This document shows positions 1 through 12,229 of a DNA stretch of 64,000 nt, in pieces. The notes below the pieces were generated by a model. That model made no database searches. It had not been told where the DNA came from and was given only the letters and a program-made list of their open reading frames with translations. Within the stretch, counting starts at the first letter, position 1, and every line of letters starts with the position of its first letter. This DNA is from Episyrphus balteatus. Taxonomy: Eukaryota; Arthropoda; Insecta; Diptera; Syrphidae. The position numbers and the translations under genes were made by a program. The stretch is from NCBI RefSeq assembly GCF_945859705.1, contig NC_079137.1, positions 30,995,322 to 31,059,321 of the forward strand, written 5' to 3'.

Positions 1-422
1 TGTTCATACAAAAATTAAATAAAGTGGAAGATCAATTTACACAGCCGAAAATTCAGAACTATTGGAGTTCCAATCTAATTTTTAAAAAGCTTTCGAAATA
101 AATCTTATTATAAATCATCTCAAGTCTGTAGAACTTTTTTAACTCCTATCCAAAAAATTATAGGTTGAGGTTTGGTGCATAAAATGCAAAGATAGTTCTG
201 TTTAAAACTTTTGTGAATTTACCCTCTCGAGTTTTTGATTAATTTGTATTGTACATATATTTGTATTGTATAATGAGCTTTTCTACATAGCTATATGTAT
301 ACTTTTACTTTCTACATTCTTCAACTTTATTGACACATTTGGGATTTGATTTTTTTGTTTGTGTTCGGTTTATAGAAATTCTAGGAACCTGGCCTGTTTT
401 GCTATCTTCAAAAGTACCATCT
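1..422. other. AT-rich intergenic DNA
   Basis: No open frame with protein-like composition, no splice-bounded exon and no repeat partner elsewhere in the window was seen. It ends at the inverted-repeat element that starts at 423. Confidence 0.5.
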
Positions 423-854
423 ACACAGAGAAAAATAGACCACATAAAATAGAACAAAAACAATAAGATTTCTCTATGGTTTTCATCCAAGAAGGAAACC
501 TTATTAAAACAATCGGGTTTTCCTTATTGTTTTAAAATCTGCAAAAAAATAAAAAAAAACATGACCAGGCTGGGAATCGAACTGGAGACTTCAAATCGTT
601 AGTCGCCCACCTTACCACCTGAACCAACCTGCCATGAAAATATTGATCGCGATTTTTGTTCTACTGCTAAGTTCCAAAAAAAATCAACTTTTCAGTCAAA
701 TTTTAATAAGATTTTCTCTATAAAAATAATAAGAAATCTCCTTAAAAAAACCTTATTAATCGTTGATTTTAATAAGATTTCCTTATGAAATGTATGGACG
801 GTAAAACAATATGGCAATCTGTTAGTTTTTAGCGGGTCATATTTTTTTCTGTGT
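423..854. mobile_element. Short TIR element with a tRNA-like core
   Basis: The left end reads ACACAGAGAAAAATAGACC and the right end is its imperfect reverse complement (GGTCATATTTTTTTCTGTGT), giving a 432-bp element. The interior has several AATAAG / CTTATT palindromic motifs and a tRNA-like segment. There is no coding capacity. ACACAGARAAAAATA ends are seen in hAT-type MITEs of flies, but no clear 8-bp duplication flanks this copy (taccatct against aattaaaa), so the superfamily is an inference. Confidence 0.55.
558..640 (-). other. tRNA-like (SINE-like or tRNA pseudogene) segment
   Basis: Read on the minus strand, this segment has an A-box-like stretch (GGTTGGTTCAGGTGGTAAGG) and, about 35 bases on, a good B-box (AGTTCGATTCCC). 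These are the two internal RNA polymerase III promoter boxes of a tRNA. The T-stem does not pair well and no symmetric anticodon stem could be drawn, so it is not a working tRNA gene. It is probably a tRNA-derived SINE head or a decayed tRNA captured inside the surrounding TIR element. Confidence 0.4.
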
Positions 855-1329
855 AATTAAAAAAATTTAAATTTGTCAACCGGATCCGGAAATTATAAGA
901 TTCTATGGCTAAAAGTGATTGCCTCATGACATATCTGTTCTTGCAAGCTCCATGCTTTTAAAAACCTAAATTCAAACTTGCATTCTTAAGCTCATAAGCT
1001 TGTTTTAAACTTTCTCCAAAAGCTTCACAGACAAAAGCTTTTTAAAGATTCAAATGGACCACAATTAATCAACTACACCAAATCACATTTCGAACCTAAA
1101 AAAAGGGGGAGGTATGCATTTATTGCATTTCCCGCTTCTGAAACAAAAGTCTCACACACTCAACGAATACTCTCAAAAGCAAACAAAACAAAAACAAACT
1201 TAAAGAAGATGATGTAAAAGAATTAATAATTTATGCTTTAAAGAACAAAAAAGAAATAATAAAGAACTTTAGAAAGAACAGAAGAACAAAATGCCAAAGA
1301 AGAAAATTAACCTCCAAACTGAACCAAAA
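855..1329. other. Intergenic, no gene seen
   Basis: AT-rich sequence with A-rich tracts (1140-1300). No exon-like frame or repeat partner was found. Confidence 0.4.
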
Positions 1330-1540
1330 CTGTGAAGACCGTCGAGTGTTTCTTGGTGGGAGCGCGTTTGCTTTTTTAGTTGGTTTGAGAACGCGTTCGT
1401 TGTTGTTTGCTGCTCAAACTGAGCAAAGTATCGTCGTCGGATTGTCTGGTTGTTTTGCGTGTTTGTCCATCCGTTCGGTTTTTTTTAGTAGGTGGAGAGG
1501 TTTTCAGCAAGTGTTTTCAATTGTAGTTACTTAACAATTT
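1330..1540. other. GC-richer CG-containing island, possible untranslated exon or promoter
   Basis: This stretch stands out from its AT-rich surroundings by its CG content (several GCG and CGTCGTCG motifs). It carries a 62-codon frame (1346-1534) with no recognisable domain. In insects such patches are often promoter-proximal or untranslated exons of genes with long first introns. That is an inference from composition only, and no partner exon was found in the window. Confidence 0.2.
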
Positions 1541-4026
1541 GATCAATTATTTTTTTGTTTGAAATTCAAAAAGTGCATGGAGCATCAGAAGATTCAGTTT
1601 TCCTGAGAATTCCAACTTTAAAAAACTTCCCTTAGAATCCAAGGTAATTTTATTTCCGATCCCTTGATAAACTAGACAAAGAATCTGATAGTTTCCATAT
1701 TTCGCTGATTTTGGATAAAATTTTGTAACATCAATTACGAGTAAGTTGGTGGTGAAGGAGGGTGAAAATGTGTTGAAAATTGTGAGAAAATGTTTCTTTT
1801 TTCCTTGTTGTGTGACAAAAATACATCGGTGGTGAAGGCTAGAAGGCCGGTTGCAGGGAAAGGGGGGGAGATATCATATTTTGCCCTGGCTGGCTTATGT
1901 CATTTCAATTGGAATTTCCTGTAAACAGACATAGTTTCGATTGAAAGTAAAAGTGAAGGAAAAGACATGACAGAAGGATGGAAGTGCGCCTGCGTCGAGA
2001 TGCGTTTCCTCCTTGGAACGATGCGTGTACAACAAAAACTTGTGCATGCAGCCGCCGCAACTGTCATTTTTGTATCTTTTTTTTCAAATTTTGTTTTTAT
2101 TTTGGTTATTTGCTACTTCTTCTATTTTCTGCCTCTTGATAAAAGAAACAGTAGAATAATAATGCATTGATACACCCACTCAGCTGGGGGTCGTTTCTAT
2201 ATATTGATTGCACCTTCTACCGGCCGCTACCGCGCCATGCGTTGTTGAGTTGTTTGTTTCGGGTTTTTTTTTTTTACAATGTCCACACAATGACGAGGGT
2301 TGTCGTTTGGTCTAGGGGTGACAATGAATATTAAATTTATATTTATTAATCGATACACACTGCGTTTCACTTCATTAAGGTCAAATTTAGTACAACAACT
2401 TTTAATTTGTTATACTTTTCCAGTAGTTTAACATTATTAACTTCTTATCGCTCTCATCTCTAGAAGTCGTAGGTATTTTAGTTTTCTGTGCTAATAAAGT
2501 GCACGATTTTACCCTTTTTGAACAATAAATTTTTTATTGTTTTGCTACGTGAAATTCTTGATTTTTGGTTCACCTTAAATATTGCATATTCGTTTCGTGC
2601 ATTTTTCAACGTATCCCGAACTAAATGTTATAATTTAAAAATTCAATACATGATTCGGAGATATTTCTTAGCACCTGATTAAATAAAACCGATATAAAAA
2701 TTGTTCTATGATGTCAAAATTTACTGTCCTTTTTATGAACAGCCTTACAAAAGAGGAGTTCATAATATGTACAAATATTAAATTATTTTTTTCTTTTTTG
2801 ACAAAACATTTTTGTTTGAAAATTTTGATATTTTCTTAAATATGATGATTAAAACATAAATAATATAATATTGCTTGAACGTTATAATTTAATATGTTAA
2901 TAAATTTATTTTATTTTATTATTATTAATTAAATAAAATTACTCGTTATCCTCATTTTTTTTAGATTTTTTTGTAGCTTGTAGTAAGCAAACAATCTTTA
3001 ACTTTCCTTTGATATTCGTATCACCATTAACATTTTTATTTTGTTTTACCTCAAAAAAAACATTAACCCCTTGTAACCCAACATTGCAAATTTTAAAATT
3101 AATAATGTCAATCGACTTGCCTTTGGCTTTAATAAAATACGTATTTTTTTTTTAATTCAATATTTTCAATATTTACTTAGTTATTTCGAAATTTAAGGAG
3201 TAAAAAGATAAGTTTAAATAATTTATTTTTGTAGATAAATGCAAAAATTTTAGCAAAAAAACTATCTAATATTTATTTTTAGGCGCATTCCTAAAATCCA
3301 AAAATAAAACCCCGTTAGTTTATGCAGGAAAAATATTTTTTCTGAATTTCACAGTTTTTACACAAATTTGATTGTTTTCAAAAAAAGCCGAACTTTCAAC
3401 TTTAACTGCCAATTAAAAACAATTGGTGTCATTTCAAAAAAAGAAAAACAATAATGAGTCAAGCCCATTTGAAATTTGTACATTGCAAAGAAAGTTGAGA
3501 AGCACTTTCGCAGGAACTAAAAGAATTTTAGAAAATAATACTTCACAGATCAATAGCTGTTTTTCTCCAGATTTTTTTTTTGATTTCATTTAAGATAAAA
3601 CGCAACATTTAATTTTACCTAAAAAATATCAAAATCAATCGCCTTTGTTAACTGCATTTGACGAATAATGACGGCCGTACTTGCTCTTATGGTAAAAGTA
3701 GCTCTTATCTTAAAGCTTTCTATGAAAAAAAAATTAGGGAAAATCATAATTTAATTTAATAAAAAAATTTCACCAATAAATGTGAAAAATATATAAAATC
3801 TGTCTATTTTTTTCAATTAATGAACCACCGTTTTAAATGATTATGTTGCAAAACAAAGTATGTCATCTTATTTCTTGTACGAAAAGGAATTTTTAGAAAT
3901 AAATATTTAAAAATCGTAGAACATTATTATTTATAAAAAATTATTTTTTTTTTTAAACAACTCTAACATTTTTCAAAAACAAAAAAATTGGTTTGCCAAT
4001 TAAAAAAAAAAAAAATAATTAATTTT
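1541..4026. other. Intergenic, no gene seen
   Basis: AT-rich sequence. A CG-rich patch at 1960-2060 and 2200-2320 has no coding signal that I can support. The rest is homopolymer-rich with no recognisable repeat pairs. Confidence 0.4.
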
Positions 4027-4029
4027 TCA

Positions 4030-4240
4030 AAAAAAAAAAAACCAAAAATATTGGGTCTTTTTGGTAGCATTACACACCAAAAATTCAATCAAAATCATTA
4101 GAGCCTTATATAATATATTATTAATATAATATGCCTTGCTTAAGAAAGTACATGGAGCTATTGAGACGTACGCGTTTTTCAAAATGGCGTTTTTCATTAA
4201 TTCAATTCTGCATCCAAACTTATCTGACGTCACAACTTTT
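4030..4240 (-). repeat. Dispersed repeat, CTCTAAYGATTTTGATTRAA family
   Basis: On the minus strand the segment contains the core GGCTCTAATGATTTTGATTG. The same core recurs at about 6205-6235 (minus), 17040-17062 (plus) and 17220-17245 (plus). The copies share context such as CGAAAACGGCTCTAACG. The open frame across the region is only a by-product of this repeat. Confidence 0.4.
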
Positions 4241-5699
4241 GTATACCCTCTGCATTTGGCTCTTCATTTACTGAACTACTACCTATCTACGACAGGTAGG
4301 TAGCTACCGTTGTTTGTGGTACAAAAATTAAATCCATTTTTTTGTATTTTTTTTTTTTTTATACTAAAATTAAATCCATTCTTGTTGGAATTTTTTTATG
4401 TTTTTTTTTTACGAACAAGAAATTATAGAATAAATAAAGAATCTAAATCGAGATTAAAGAGGAATGCAACCTTAAACAAGTGATGTGGAGTGTAGATACG
4501 CACGCACCAACTATTATTCTTGCATTTGAGTGCATTTTTTTCAATAGTAGGTCTGTAGGTGTATATGTTTTTACTGTATTTACTTATAATTGCAGTTTAG
4601 TTTGAAACATGATTGTTGACAATCCGTGGGAAGACTTGAAACAACTTGACAATATTTACTAAATGAAAGTGACAACTTTTTAAATATAATTGCGCTATAT
4701 TCTTATGAAAACTATAAATATACAACTTAGGTTACTTTCATGAGACAATAATTATGACGAATAATTAAAATTTAGAAAACTTGATAATATTTTATTTATC
4801 AATAAAGTATTTTAGAAAAATTCACACTTAATTAAGGGTGAAAGCAAAGATAAGTACATATTTACAAATTGAATCGGTAAATTGAAATTGATTTTGCAAA
4901 TTAACACCAACCAACAATTTATTTAACGACAAAATATTTCCTATTCTGTTTATAATATTTTGAGATTCGAAAAGTTTTTAACCAAAATATTCTCGTTTGA
5001 GGTTGAAGTACTTTTCACCGTCATAATATTTTAGTAAGATAACAATTCATATAACGGCACTTCTTTACTGAATTATATTGAAAAAATTATTGCTACATCT
5101 TATAACGTAATAATTGTAGTTCATTTTGGACCACTTTCAAAATAACTGGCACGTTTGTGTTTTAGATTACAATGATTTATTACAATTTTGTTGACGTTCT
5201 TCAATTTTTATGACCAAGATTAGTCTATGAAAATTAGGCCAACATTAATTGTTTTTCGTTTGTTTGTATTGTTATTAGTTATAATATAAACTTTTATGTG
5301 CTCGTATTATTTCGATAAGAAAACATAGTTTTTTCTTTGAATACCAGTAATTAACATGAGTTATTTTTAATAACTTCTCATTTACAATGAAAACTTATTT
5401 TTAAATTGAAAGTATTACTTCATAATAAACAATGAATTGACATTATATTTAAAATATTTATAGGCTTGTAGGCAGATACATCTAGTAATTAAAAAAATTT
5501 ACTGTACAACTTGTAAAACCCACCTTAATGCTTTGCAAATTAAAACAAACCACGCGACAACCATTTGTTGATCGAATTGATTAAAGATAAACTGCTAATT
5601 TCTACAAAGCTTTGAATCAAATCGAATGATTTTTTTTATCCCGTTTTAAATTCCAAGAATTGCAAGAAGGTATTTGTATTTTTCAGTACATGAACTGAA
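4241..5699. other. Intergenic, no gene seen
   Basis: AT-rich DNA with no exon-like frames and no inverted or direct repeats that I could pair. Confidence 0.4.
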
Positions 5700-5729
5700 A
5701 TTGTCTTTTTTTGAAATTTTACAAATAAA

Positions 5730-6363
5730 TAAAATGCACGACTGGGTCGCACGTACTTGCGCTTATTTGAAAAGTTGATTTAAGTTGAAAAGTTGTCAAG
5801 CTTTAGGTATAGAAATTAATAAAAGTTTTTTTTTTTAATTAAAAAAGACTCAAAAAATAACATAATATTTGGTATCAGGTTACCAATAAATCTCTTTGAT
5901 ATTTTTTACCTCAAAATCTTAGAAAAATTTTTAGTGCAAAAAAATTCGAATGCCCCTAAAAACGGACATATTATCCGAACATATGTATATGTATGTAAAA
6001 CAAATTTTCAATAAAATTCATTGCTCCGTTTTCAAAAAATTGATTTTTTTTAAATCCAAAAATGATTTTTTGGAAAATTTTTCTTAGTTTAAAAAAATTT
6101 TTCCATTGAATTCGGTCGAGTTGTTAACGAGAAAGTGATATATCAAGAAAACGAGTCTAGGGCAGGTACGAATTAATTTGCCAAATAGCATGTATTTTTT
6201 AATCAAAATCATAAGAGCCGTTTTTGAGAAAAACAACCTTAGTATACCGTTTATTTTGGTTCTAAGAAAGTAAGTAAGCAGCTCCAGATAAGGACAGACA
6301 GACAGACAGGCACACACATACACACAGAATTGCGGGACCAAAGTTTTTACATTCTCTATCATC
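5730..6363 (-). repeat. Dispersed repeat with ACAG/CACA microsatellite
   Basis: It includes the same CTCTTAYGATTTTGATTAAA core on the minus strand (about 6205-6235) and a short (ACAG)n plus (CA)n tract at 6291-6330. The 92-codon minus-strand frame 6084-6362 is repeat sequence rather than a gene. A GCACGACTGGGTCGCACG motif at 5737-5754 may mark one end. Confidence 0.35.
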
Positions 6364-7232
6364 GTAATTTTATGTGTGATTGATATTTCAACTTCGATTT
6401 ATTTTTTCTGAACCTAAACTTGCCCTTATAATAGGGTAGTACTAAACCAATATAGCAAGTAAAAATAATTTTATCTTAAATACTATTCCATACGGTGTGA
6501 CTAACTGCATTCATTTATTTAATTACAAAAGAATATTGACAAAAATATCAATCTCAACATATAAGAATCTTAAAATTAATTGGCTTTTTTTTCTGTAAAC
6601 AATAAGATTTTTATTCACAAATGATTGCCCCCATTTAAGTTACGTAGAAGTGCTAATTAAATATTGTCTTGGTATCGTTTTTAATAAAAAATTACATAAA
6701 GTTCTATCAGTATTTCGTTTCTTTAAACTGCAAGTTTAAAAACCTTCTAGACAATACAACTCAGGTTAATTTCCGAATTCAAACAACGCAATTTGTATCA
6801 TATTACGGGTACCCTTGAAAAGTGAATCTATCTGTGTTTATTTTTTAAGTCATGTTTTTTATACGATCGTGGTAAAAAATATGTAAACAAATAGGTTGCA
6901 ATCAAAAAATATCAAACACACCACGATATCAAAAAAATTGATAACACTAGTTTACAACGGACAAAAATATACTTTTCTGTGAGCTGAACTCGAGCTGAAC
7001 TCGGTGAGCTGAACTCGAATCTGAAGTCATAATAAATTTCGGGTCTAATGGGAAAGAGTAACTTTTGGATTGGTACGTTCGATCCCCTCCAGAGGGTTCT
7101 CAAGCACCAAGTTAGTATTATTGTGAAATAGTCATCATAATAATTAACTCATCTATCACTACGGCGACACCTGAATAATTTAGGAAATTTTTTCAATTTG
7201 TTTGAAATATTTATTATTTTTTAATATACAAG
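6364..7232. other. Intergenic, no gene seen
   Basis: No supported feature. A short direct repeat (GAGCTGAACTCG) occurs at 6980-7020. Confidence 0.4.
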
Positions 7233-7234
7233 TA

Positions 7235-8428
7235 CACTACTAGAAAAAATTAAGGGATCAAAAAAAAATTCCAAATTTTTGGGAAAATTTCAACAGGCCG
7301 TAACTTCGAAAGAAATGGTCGTACAAGAAATCGATAACGAAGGAAATTGTAGCTCCAAGTATCTAGTTTTTGGATTAGAACTTTAAAAATTTTTAACCTC
7401 CGCGGTTTTTGAGTAATCGTAGAAAAACCAGCAACAAAAAATTTTCAAAATTTTTTTAGTTTTTTTTTTGGTCTACGGGCGTGCTTAACCACTATAAGGA
7501 TCGGATACTTTGTTCATTTAGCTTTAATTTGGTTTTTTGAACACCTCAATACGTCCACTTCTCGCCGAGATATCGGTCTTCAAATGGAAAAAAATCCTTT
7601 GTGTTTGATTATCGATATCTCAGCAACCAATGATCGCACAGAAAGTTAAAGGTGGGTTTTAAGAACTTGAATGAATTCTCCTTAACGGCTAGCCATTGCT
7701 TTTCCAACAAAAAAATTTTTTTCTTATTTTCACATGAATTTGAAAATGCAACAAAAAAAGGGCTTTTGGTGGTTTTTTGGAAAATCGAGCGCTAGATCGA
7801 AAGTATTGAGGAAACCGCTAATGTTAAGTGTGCATTTTACAGTTCAATATGTCCACAAAAACCCTAAAAAAAAAAATTAATCCAGCCAGCCGTTTTTTTG
7901 TTTACTCGATCGAATTTTTGAAAAAAATTAAAGGATCACGTTTTTTGCTCTGAGCTCAATTTTCTTTTCTCATTTTGTAATGAGAAAAAAAAATTGTTTT
8001 TCCTAGCTTTTTCCACATTTTTGCTCCAGAAAAAGCTTAAATTTAAAACAAAACAAAATTCAAAAAAAAAAAAAAAAATTTAAAAAAATAAAATTTTTTT
8101 TCTCCTAAACTTTTCAAGAGAAAAAAATTCAAAAAAATTTTATTTAAAAAAAATTTTTTTTTTTGGAATTTTGTTTTGTTGCCCGTAGACCAAAAAAAAA
8201 AACTAAAAAAAATTTGAAAATTTTTTTGTTGCTGGTTTTTCTACGATTACTCAAAAACCGCGGAGGTTAAAATTTTTTAAAGTTCTAATCCAAAAACTAG
8301 ATACTTGGAGCTACAATTTCCTTCTTTATCGATTTCTTGTACGACCATTTCTTTCGAAGTTACGGCCTGTTGAAATTTGCCCAAAAATTTGGAATTTTTT
8401 TTTGATCCCTTAATTTTTTCTAGTAGTG
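7235..8428. mobile_element. Long-armed foldback element with CACTA-type ends
   Basis: The left arm (about 7235-7486) and right arm (about 8181-8428) are near-perfect reverse complements over about 250 bp. The ends read CACTACTAGAAAAAATTAAG and its complement CTTAATTTTTTCTAGTAGTG. Both sides are flanked by TA (7233-7234 and 8429-8430), a possible 2-bp target duplication. The 700-bp loop has no long frame. The CACTA-like terminus suggests a CMC-type origin, but there is no transposase to confirm this. The 68-codon minus frame 8277-8483 lies in the right arm and is not a gene. Confidence 0.7.
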
Positions 8429-8430
8429 TA

Positions 8431-10713
8431 TTTTTAATATTTGTTCCTCCAGATGTATTCTCCAACCTTTGCAAATTTCTCATGTAGGCAGAAATAGCAC
8501 TGGTACCAACTCAAATTTCATTATTCTTAGCTACTGAGTGCTTTGAGCCATAAACATATATTTTCACCTATCTGTGTCAAAGTAGTGTTATGTTCTATTG
8601 TTTGAGTGTAAATTTAATTTTTTGTTGGTATCATTTGCAAAAATTAAAACAAAATGAAATAAAAACAAATTAGCATATGACCTAGTGTAAGTTCAGAAAA
8701 ATCAACCAACCAAGCCTTTGAGGATTGGTCAATCCATAAACCTAGAATGCAATTTTGAAAACAATTCTAAAAAAAAAAAAAACAAAAAAAAAAACATAAA
8801 CAAGAAAGAACGAATGGAGAGAATTTTATTATGCTGATGAATTAAATTTTCAAATCACGTTCAATGCCGAACCTTTAGAAAAGATACAAATCACATGGAT
8901 TTATTTAGGTACCTATACGATATTACTTCTTGGTATGAATGAATAAGCTGCAGTCCATCTAGTTATTTGTTCCAAGAAGTAAATATCACATTTCGATGAG
9001 TTGTTATGACTTTAGGTGCAGACTGCAGGGTGTTTGTTTTCAATTTCAAGGACGGTCAAATTATATTATAGTCAGATAGTTTCAAAAGGAGTCATGTTAA
9101 TATTTTTTTTTTTTTAATTTATAATACGTATCTATATGCTGTATCTTCAACTTTCAGTCACTTAGAATTTTAACTTTTTGTAAATAATTCTTTTTTACTA
9201 TCAGGTGCAAGAAAGGCAATGAATGTTTTTTGTAATCACAAAAAGTATACCAATGCAAATTCGTACAAAGTACAAAAAAATTCACAAATATTCGATTTGG
9301 TCGATTGTTAGGGTTTCAAAACCAAAGACTAATTAATTATCGACTGATACACAAACATTATTTGTTAAAATGATTCGTTAAGCACATAAAAGTAACCAAA
9401 ATATCAAATACATGTAGGTCTCACGTATTAAGTTTCTATTTTGTAAACAAACGAGCAAACCTATAAGAAGCTAAAAATCTAGCTTTGCCTTTTTCGATAG
9501 CTATGAGTATATCAATTTAAACTTATGCCATAAAATGCTCAATAAAGAATCAAATTTACAATTTAAACGTAACAACTTTGACAATAAGGAATACCTACAA
9601 TAATACCACAAACCTAAATAAGACTCGGTCATTGAAAGCTTAGAACTTTTAAAAATTTTTAAAGTTGGAACGCTTTTTGGAATCATAGTTGGACCAAAAC
9701 TAAAAAACAGACTCTTACTTGAACAAGAAAGAAATTAAAATAATTGATGTAATTCATAGAAACTCATAATCGAAAATTCAAATTTAATAGTTAATTGATA
9801 CAAAAAAACATAACGCGTAAGCTGACCATTTTGGGACTTTTGAATATTTCAGTGCACATTTTGTTTACTATGGGGAACTGATGAAACCTGTAAGATTTGT
9901 AATTAATCTTATAGTAGAGACATCTAAGGCTAAACATAATAAAACAAATGCTAGAGGCATGGAGTATAGCATACCAGAAGTCCCAAAACCGTGAGCTTTA
10001 GGTTGTAGATTATATTGTTAATATTATCAAAATCTAAGCCAATAACAAAAAAACATGTTCCACAAAATTAAAACAAATTAAACTTTCCACAAAAAGGCAT
10101 GACACTATGAAGAAATGGAGGTTAAAAATATGAACAAAATTTTAAAATTGGGATATTTCCTTCAGTAAAGTACAGCAAATTTGGACTCGGACAAAATTCT
10201 TGAAAACATTTTTCCCGAAAAATTTGATTTGCTGTTTGACTAATATATTGATAAAATGCAGCATTTTTGGATTTTCCTGGGTTAATCTATTTCTAGAAAA
10301 TGTATTGTGCTTTAATGAAACAAGAACCAAGACCATATCAATACTGTTTTGCAGAAAGATTTGCCCTGCAATAAGATTTACCATTTTTGTCACCAACGAT
10401 ATGACTATTTGCTGGAAATTCTCTGAAAATGTCCTTGACAAGGTCCGGTAAGTGACAAGTTGCAAATAGTTGGCCAGTGTAATCACACTTGCTTTGCATT
10501 TTTGAGATCCGTGTGACTTTTTTCTATTTTGTATTCAGGTTTTTTTTTAAATTTTCAGTAGTGCCGCCCAATATTTAACCAATTTTAACCAGTTCGAAAG
10601 CACAAGCTTTATCAGGACCCATTTGTCCTGCATGCTTTGTCATCGTTATGTCATGTCTACTTGGAACTGCTATTCCAAATTCTATACTTTTATGAATTAT
10701 TCTTTAATCGCCC
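8431..10713. other. Intergenic, no gene seen
   Basis: AT-rich. Overlapping frames on both strands at 10142-10486 (114 and 83 codons) have no recognisable domain, mirror each other and are not bounded by splice signals, so I do not call a gene. Confidence 0.4.
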
Positions 10714-10718
10714 CGCCA

Positions 10719-12125
10719 CACAATGGGGCAAATCGACCCAAAAGCTGGCAATAATTAATAAAACCAAATTGCAAATAAACTTAATTTTTTAATATTTTCT
10801 AATAGAGTAATATCCATCCTTTAAAAAAATTATTTTAATTTTTTTTTAGTCCTTCCCGTTTTTTCACAACACAGTTTTGTTTAAGCTTAATTAGTAGTCA
10901 GCTGAGCCAGAATTGAAATTGTCGATTTTTCATCGTGATCTTTGAGAACAGTTTTTCATTTTTTTTTTGTTGATTCATTAAAAATTTAAGTATGCAGCCT
11001 TCAACTTCGGGTATGTAAGAGTTATTTAAACAATTTTTTTTTGTTATATGTTAATTTATATGTAAAATTTTAGTGAAGTTCCGTGATCAGTTTTTTAAAA
11101 GGGTTATTTTAGAGGTTCTGTGAAATCCATTGATTTTTAAATGTGTTCCGAGTGGGATCGAGTTGTGTTTTATGTGATTTGAAAATGTTTGTGATGTTTA
11201 TTTTGTGATTCCGTCAAAAAAACGTGCTCGTTTTGCACCCTTTTTGTGATATGTGAATTTTCGTAACTTTTGAACTTTAACTTTTTTTTTTAATTTTTTT
11301 CGTTGCTTTAGGAATCTCTTCAAATTCAATTTTTTTTTACAAGAAGGCAACTTGTAGAAATTATGAAAAGATGTGAGAGTGTTATGATTGAGGATCAGAT
11401 GGATTTTTTAAACAAATATCTTCTGAATATGACAAAAAGTACCGAAATTAGCCAAGTTAATGAATTCAATAGACTTTTTCGCATTTTAAATCCGAGTTCA
11501 AAACGCGGTGGGTCAAAGCTTCTAGAATCGAACAAAGATTTAATGCAACAAACGAAAATTGGCTCAATACCTCAATTGTTTTTAAAAAGGCAGAAGAATC
11601 TGCAAAGAAACGTGCTCGTCCAAAAAAATTGCAGTCTTATCCCCCAGAAGCACCTGCGCTATTGAAACCTCCAAGTTTTCCCGAAGCAAACATTTTTGTT
11701 GAAACTAACGTATCTGATGACGAAAGTGATGAATAAACTTATTTTATAATTTTGTTTTAGTTTTTTTAATTAAATTTAAAAAAGTCGATGAAAATAAAAA
11801 CTTAAAATTAAAAAAAAAAAGATTTTTTTTTTAAATCAGATTTTCTTTACAATAAGGGTAAAGTTGGATAAAAGCATGGATAAAAGTTATGTCAGATAAG
11901 AAATTAATATATTATTAAGTATCTTGAGCCTTAAAATAACCTTTCAATCTGAAAAATACTAACATTTTTATTAGATCCCAAATAAGTGGGCGTTTTAGTG
12001 GGCGTGGCAATTATAGCATTAGATATGGCCTAGTAAGGGTCTCAGAAGCGTATATACAAAATTTCAGGTTCCTAGCTCTTACGGTTGATTTAATACCACA
12101 TTTTAAAGCATTCTGCCCCACTGTG
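10719..12125 (+). mobile_element. Transib-type DNA transposon, internally deleted
   Basis: The left end is CACAATGGGGCAAA and the right end is the complement of CACAGTGGGGCAGA. Both begin with the CACARTG heptamer typical of Transib elements, the superfamily related to RAG1 and its recombination signals. A 5-bp GC-rich duplication, CGCCA, sits exactly outside both ends (10714-10718 and 12126-12130), also as expected for Transib. At 1407 bp it is too short for a full transposase of roughly 650-700 residues. It holds a small decayed two-exon reading frame instead, so it is probably non-autonomous. Confidence 0.75.
10992..11736 (+). pseudogene. Decayed two-exon reading frame inside the Transib element
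   Basis: Exon 1 (10992-11010) starts with ATG, encodes MQPSTSG split after its first base of the last codon, and ends at a GTATGT donor. Exon 2 begins after a TTTAG acceptor at 11312 in matching phase. The frame then breaks in a run of nine T (11330-11338) and again near 11480-11500. The fragments lie in three frames: the start, a middle part with TRRQLVEIMKRCESVMIEDQ, and a C-terminal part with KTRWVKASRIEQRF, NENWLNTSIVF and basic KKRARPKK. It ends in an acidic SDDESDE tail before TAA at 11734-11736. I do not recognise the family. It could be the N-terminal part of a Transib protein or captured cargo. Confidence 0.5.
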
Positions 12126-12229
12126 CGCCATATAGAACAGTTTCCTGTTTTCAGAGGGCAAAAGTTGATGGTGGGAAAATTTAAGATAAATAGTATATAA
12201 TAGTAAATAAAAAATATATTGGACAGGCG

